From Hyphomicrobiales bacterium (GTDB taxonomy: Bacteria; Pseudomonadota; Alphaproteobacteria; Rhizobiales; Aestuariivirgaceae), in NCBI GenBank assembly GCA_025362535.1, contig JANYGE010000268.1, positions 1-7,991 on the forward strand: a DNA stretch of 7,991 bases, given 5' to 3'. The position numbers were made by a program, and so were the translations under genes. This document shows positions 5,645 to 7,991 of this stretch, piece by piece. The first letter of the stretch is position 1. Each line of letters opens with the position of its first letter. Under the pieces are notes generated by a model. That model saw only the letters and a program-made list of their open reading frames with translations, ran no database searches and was not told where the DNA came from.

Positions 5645-6841
5645 ATGATGGCACTTTCAATTCGCACCCCGATGTTAACGTTAGCGCTGCTCCTGAGCGC
5701 GGTTCCCTTTTTGGCGCAAAGTGCCGAAGCCAAATCCACCTTCATGGCGGAATGCAGTGCAAAATATAAAGCCGCAAAAGCCGATGGCAGTGTTGATGCC
5801 ACCACCAAGTGGACCGACTTTATGAAGACTCAGTGCAAGGACTTGCAGACTGATGCAGCAACTACTCCGGATGCAACAGCTCCGGTTGAGAATGTGCCAG
5901 AAGCCGTGACCAAAGCCGCCAAGAAAAAAGTGGACACCTCTGCGGATGCAACAGCAACCACGCCAAGTGGCAGCTTCATCAAGGATTGCTCCGCCGCATG
6001 GAAAACCATGAAGACCAACAACACCGTTCCTGAAGGTTTAACATGGAAGGCCTTCGTGACTGGAAAATGCGTGGCCACACCTGCTGCTGTATCCACGGCA
6101 GCCGCTGCTCCCGATGCGGCGTTCCTGCAAAAATGCGCCACCGACTGGAAGGCTATGAAAGCGGCTTACACCGTTCCGGAAGGCCTAACATGGAAAGCCT
6201 ACGTCAAGGGCAAATGCGTTGAAAAGCCAGTGGGCACCAAAGTTGTCGCAACCAAGAAGAAGGCTGATGCCGCTGCCACCACTGCCGATGCAGGCACCGA
6301 AACCTTTATTCAAAAATGTGGCACGGATTGGAAAGCCATGAAGGCTGCTGGCACAGTTCCAGAAGGCCTCACTTGGAAAGCCTTTGTGATCGGCAAATGT
6401 GTTGCAACCCCGGCAAGTGCAACAAAATCTGTTGATACGGGCGATAAATCATTCATGACCAAGTGCAGTGATGATTGGAAGGCGATGAAAGCCAATAACA
6501 CTGTTCCAGAAGGCTTAACCTGGAGACAATTCGTTACCGCAAAATGCATTGTTGTGGCCTCCTCAGAGCCAACAACAATGGCTGCCAAGCCAGCCAAAAA
6601 GAAGCCCGCAGTTGAAGTTGCTCCGGATGAACCAACAGCTGCTTCCGAAACCATGCCCGTGAAACTCGTTGACAAGAATGGCAAGCCCTTCACGGCTGGC
6701 CAATTGGCCGCCCATGCCCGTGCCCGCACCTGTGGCGCAAAATGGCGGGCTGAAAAAGCCGCTGGCACATTGGAAGACGGTGCAAAATGGCCACAATACT
6801 GGTCGGCTTGCAACACCGAGCTGAAGGCTGCCAGCCAATAA
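5645..6841 (+). CDS. Exported protein with six W/C repeats (paired-cysteine modules)
   Basis: The protein has 398 residues. A signal peptide (cleavage near SAEA, residues 26-29) is followed by six modules of about 32 residues. Their consensus is F-x3-C-x3-WKxMK-x5-VPEGLTW-K-x-FV-x3-C. The cysteine pairs are C37/C64, C115/C142, C164/C191, C225/C252, C274/C301 and C363/C389, spaced 27 residues in the first five and 26 in the last. Modules 2-5 are nearly identical, while 1 and 6 are divergent. Ala/Thr/Lys-rich linkers with KKK clusters separate them. Each module probably forms a disulfide-closed helical hairpin in the periplasm. Single WPxFWxxC-type modules occur in small exported alphaproteobacterial proteins, but I know no function. 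AAGGA lies 5 nt before the ATG. A second ATG follows at once and is equally possible. It ends at a strong terminator. Confidence 0.85.
   Translation: MMALSIRTPMLTLALLLSAVPFLAQSAEAKSTFMAECSAKYKAAKADGSVDATTKWTDFMKTQCKDLQTDAATTPDATAPVENVPEAVTKAAKKKVDTSADATATTPSGSFIKDCSAAWKTMKTNNTVPEGLTWKAFVTGKCVATPAAVSTAAAAPDAAFLQKCATDWKAMKAAYTVPEGLTWKAYVKGKCVEKPVGTKVVATKKKADAAATTADAGTETFIQKCGTDWKAMKAAGTVPEGLTWKAFVIGKCVATPASATKSVDTGDKSFMTKCSDDWKAMKANNTVPEGLTWRQFVTAKCIVVASSEPTTMAAKPAKKKPAVEVAPDEPTAASETMPVKLVDKNGKPFTAGQLAAHARARTCGAKWRAEKAAGTLEDGAKWPQYWSACNTELKAASQ
5975..6547 (+). repeat. Four closely related tandem modules in the exported repeat protein
   Basis: Modules occupy 5975-6070, 6122-6217, 6305-6400 and 6452-6547. 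The residues VPEGLTW are invariant, yet their codons differ at nearly every degenerate site (for example CCT, CCG, CCA and CCA for Pro). The copies are therefore old and held by selection on protein rather than recently duplicated DNA. Divergent modules lie before (5741-5836) and after (6719-6811). Confidence 0.8.
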
Positions 6842-6861
6842 AAGACAAAATTATGTGATTG

Positions 6862-6892
6862 AAGGGCTCCGGTGACGGGGCCTTTTTATTTT
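6862..6892 (+). terminator. Intrinsic terminator after the repeat-protein gene
   Basis: AAGGGCTCC (6862-6870) and GGGGCCTTT (6877-6885) form a 9-bp stem with two G-T wobbles and a GGTGAC loop, followed by a T-rich tract. It lies 20 bp past the stop codon. Confidence 0.85.
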
Positions 6893-6912
6893 GCCCACAC
6901 TAAATAGTCACC

Positions 6913-6941
6913 TTGACAGTTACATATAAATGCCTATGTAA
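6913..6941 (+). promoter_or_regulatory. Promoter with embedded operator palindrome for the quinone oxidoreductase
   Basis: A perfect TTGACA (6913-6918) is followed after 16 bp by a weak -10 TATGTA (6935-6940). A perfect inverted repeat TTACATA-N8-TATGTAA (6920-6926 and 6935-6941) fills the spacer and covers the -10. A bound dimer would block RNA polymerase, so repression is the natural reading. In E. coli the homologous qorB is next to a HxlR-family regulator gene (ytfH). A HxlR repressor is therefore a fair guess here, though no such gene is in the window. Confidence 0.6.
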
Positions 6942-6974
6942 GAATTCTCATTTTAACAGAAAAGGACATGCCTC

Positions 6975-7865
6975 ATGTATCTCGTCACCGGCGCATCAGG
7001 CCATCTTGGCCAAGCGGTTATCAACCACCTCCTCACCACCTATAAGGTGCCTGCCAATAAAATCATCGTCACCACGCGCGATGTGGCAAAGCTCTCTGCC
7101 TTGGCCGCCAAAGGCGTTCAGGTGCGTGATGCTAATTTTGACGATGAAGCCCATCTCACCAAGGCCTTTGCTGGAGCAACGCGGTTGCTGCTGATCAGCA
7201 CCAGCTCTATGGAACCCGGCCAACGCATAAAGCAACACGTGAATGCCGTGCGGGCTGCTGAGAAGGCTGGTGTGGCCCATGTGGTTTACACCTCGATGCC
7301 AAATGCAACCAAGTCTGCCGTATTGTTTGCCCCTGATCATGCCGGAACTGAAAAAGCTTTGGCTGATTCAAAACTCACAGGTTGGACGGTTCTGCGCAAC
7401 AACTGGTATTTTGAAAACCTGTTCTTCTCCATTCCTCAGGCCCTGGCATCCGGCACACAATATAGTGCTGCCGCCCAAGGCAAAACCGCTTATATCGCTC
7501 GTGATGATGAAGCGCGTGCTGCTGCAGCTGTCTTGTCATCTGGCAAAGCCGAGAAGGCAATTTATACGCTTTCAGGTGGGCAGCAATATACTGTCGATGA
7601 AGTTGCCAAGCTGGTGAGCGCAGCGACCGGAAAACCACTTAACGTGGTTCACGTTCCAGTCGAAGGCCTGGTACAAGGCATGCTCGGTGCTGGCCTGCCC
7701 GAAGGCATGGCTCGCATGTTTGCCTCATTTGATGCCGCAACTGCGCAAGGCGATCTGTCGGGCACTCCTGCTGATTACAAAACCCTCACAGGCGCTGAGC
7801 CGCAAAGCTTCGCAGCTTGGGTGAAAGCAAATGCCTCAGCCCTGAGCATTCCGGCGGCGCATTAA
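6975..7865 (+). CDS. QorB/YtfG-like NAD(P)H:quinone oxidoreductase (NmrA-like SDR family)
   Basis: The protein has 296 residues, close to E. coli QorB (YtfG, 286). The dinucleotide-binding loop GASGHLG lies at residues 6-12 at the very N-terminus. TTRD at 33-36, DANFDDEAHLTKAFAG, LLLIS at 71-75, HVNAVRAAEKAGVAHVVYTS and LRNNWYFEN (140-148) follow the order seen in QorB. QorB-type enzymes reduce quinones with NADPH and are thought to limit redox cycling. The catalytic Tyr-x3-Lys of classical SDRs is absent, as expected for this atypical group. It is cytosolic, with no signal peptide. AAAGGA at 6961-6966 supports the ATG at 6975. It is a single-gene unit with its own promoter, operator and terminator. 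The exact substrate remains inferred. Confidence 0.88.
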   Translation: MYLVTGASGHLGQAVINHLLTTYKVPANKIIVTTRDVAKLSALAAKGVQVRDANFDDEAHLTKAFAGATRLLLISTSSMEPGQRIKQHVNAVRAAEKAGVAHVVYTSMPNATKSAVLFAPDHAGTEKALADSKLTGWTVLRNNWYFENLFFSIPQALASGTQYSAAAQGKTAYIARDDEARAAAAVLSSGKAEKAIYTLSGGQQYTVDEVAKLVSAATGKPLNVVHVPVEGLVQGMLGAGLPEGMARMFASFDAATAQGDLSGTPADYKTLTGAEPQSFAAWVKANASALSIPAAH

Positions 7866-7879
7866 GATAGACACCACGG

Positions 7880-7910
7880 AAAGGCCCCAGTGATGGGGCC
7901 TTTTTTGTTT
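7880..7910 (+). terminator. Intrinsic terminator after the quinone oxidoreductase gene
   Basis: AAAGGCCCC (7880-7888) and GGGGCCTTT (7895-7903) form a perfect 9-bp stem with an AGTGAT loop, followed by TTTTTTGTTT. Loop, descending arm and tail closely resemble the terminator at 6862-6892. Confidence 0.92.
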
Positions 7911-7929
7911 GGGCTATCGCACTATCCAA

Positions 7930-7959
7930 TTGACAGCGTGATAGCATATACGCTATCAC
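7930..7959 (+). promoter_or_regulatory. Promoter with near-perfect 22-bp palindrome upstream of a gene leaving the window
   Basis: TTGACA (7930-7935) is followed by GTGATAGC-ATATAC-GCTATCAC (7938-7959), which has perfect 8-bp arms and a nearly symmetric centre. A weak -10 (TATCAC, 7954-7959, 18-bp spacing) lies within the right arm. A related half-site GCTATCGC occurs at 7913-7920. Palindromes of this length between -35 and -10 are typical of TetR- or GntR-like repressors. The regulator is not in view. Confidence 0.6.
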
Positions 7960-7966
7960 TTATCTT

Positions 7967-7991
7967 GTGATTGTCGTTGTAGATACCAATG
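7967..7991 (+). CDS. Possible start of a PIN-domain protein (truncated by the window edge)
   Basis: From a GTG at 7967 the frame reads VIVVVDTN to the edge. PIN-domain ribonucleases, including VapC-type toxins, characteristically begin M(I/x)VVxDTN, where the Asp is a metal-binding catalytic residue. Only eight residues are visible. There is no ribosome-binding site, but the predicted transcription start (about 7966) nearly coincides with the GTG, which would suit a leaderless mRNA. No antitoxin gene fits in the 60 bp before it. The alternative is a gene starting at the ATG at 7989 in another frame. Confidence 0.35.

Noticed and set aside
5632..5769. A 45-codon overlapping plus-strand frame starting inside the leader of the repeat protein
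   Set aside because: It runs out of frame through the signal-peptide coding region with no recognisable features. The AAGGA between the ATGs better serves the main gene.

Overview
The window looks like chromosomal DNA of an alphaproteobacterium, probably of the order Hyphomicrobiales (Rhizobiales). The clues are a UPF0303-family protein, a small exported peptidase-S74-type protein with a polyglycine linker, and an exported protein built from W/C-containing repeats ending in a WPQYWSAC-like motif. All are of types I associate with that group. This is inference from family distribution, since no rRNA or other marker gene is present. Base composition looks moderate by eye. I see no insertion sequence, tRNA, rRNA or CRISPR array.

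Layout. Positions 1-301 hold at most the tail of a gene entering from the left edge, then a candidate PHO box on the minus strand, an imperfect inverted repeat and a good sigma70-like promoter. These lead to a small exported protein (302-544, plus). Its stop codon directly abuts the stop of a convergent minus-strand gene. Six minus-strand genes then fill 545-5462. In transcription order they are: a UPF0303 protein, a TauE/SafE permease that overlaps it by 4 bp, an exported VWA-domain protein with four C-terminal beta-sandwich-like repeats, a PhzF-family enzyme, the mini S74 protein and a small four-helix membrane protein. Only the first two are clearly an operon. The S74 gene has its own promoter and a terminator that touches its stop codon.

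Across a divergent promoter region (5463-5644), two plus-strand genes follow. The first encodes an exported protein with six repeats, each carrying a cysteine pair. The second encodes a QorB/YtfG-like NAD(P)H:quinone oxidoreductase of the NmrA-like SDR group, with a palindrome inside its promoter. Both end at very similar intrinsic terminators. The last 80 bp contain a near-perfect 22-bp palindrome next to a TTGACA box and, at the very edge, a short reading frame VIVVVDTN that matches the start of PIN-domain proteins.

Working together. The theme is cell-envelope and periplasmic function: four exported proteins and two membrane proteins, with a redox flavour from the quinone oxidoreductase and the cysteine-paired exported proteins. 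I see no defence system or mobile island. The least described parts are the six-repeat Cys-pair protein, the truncated S74 protein, the VWA protein with its repeat tail, and several palindromes placed over promoters or start codons.
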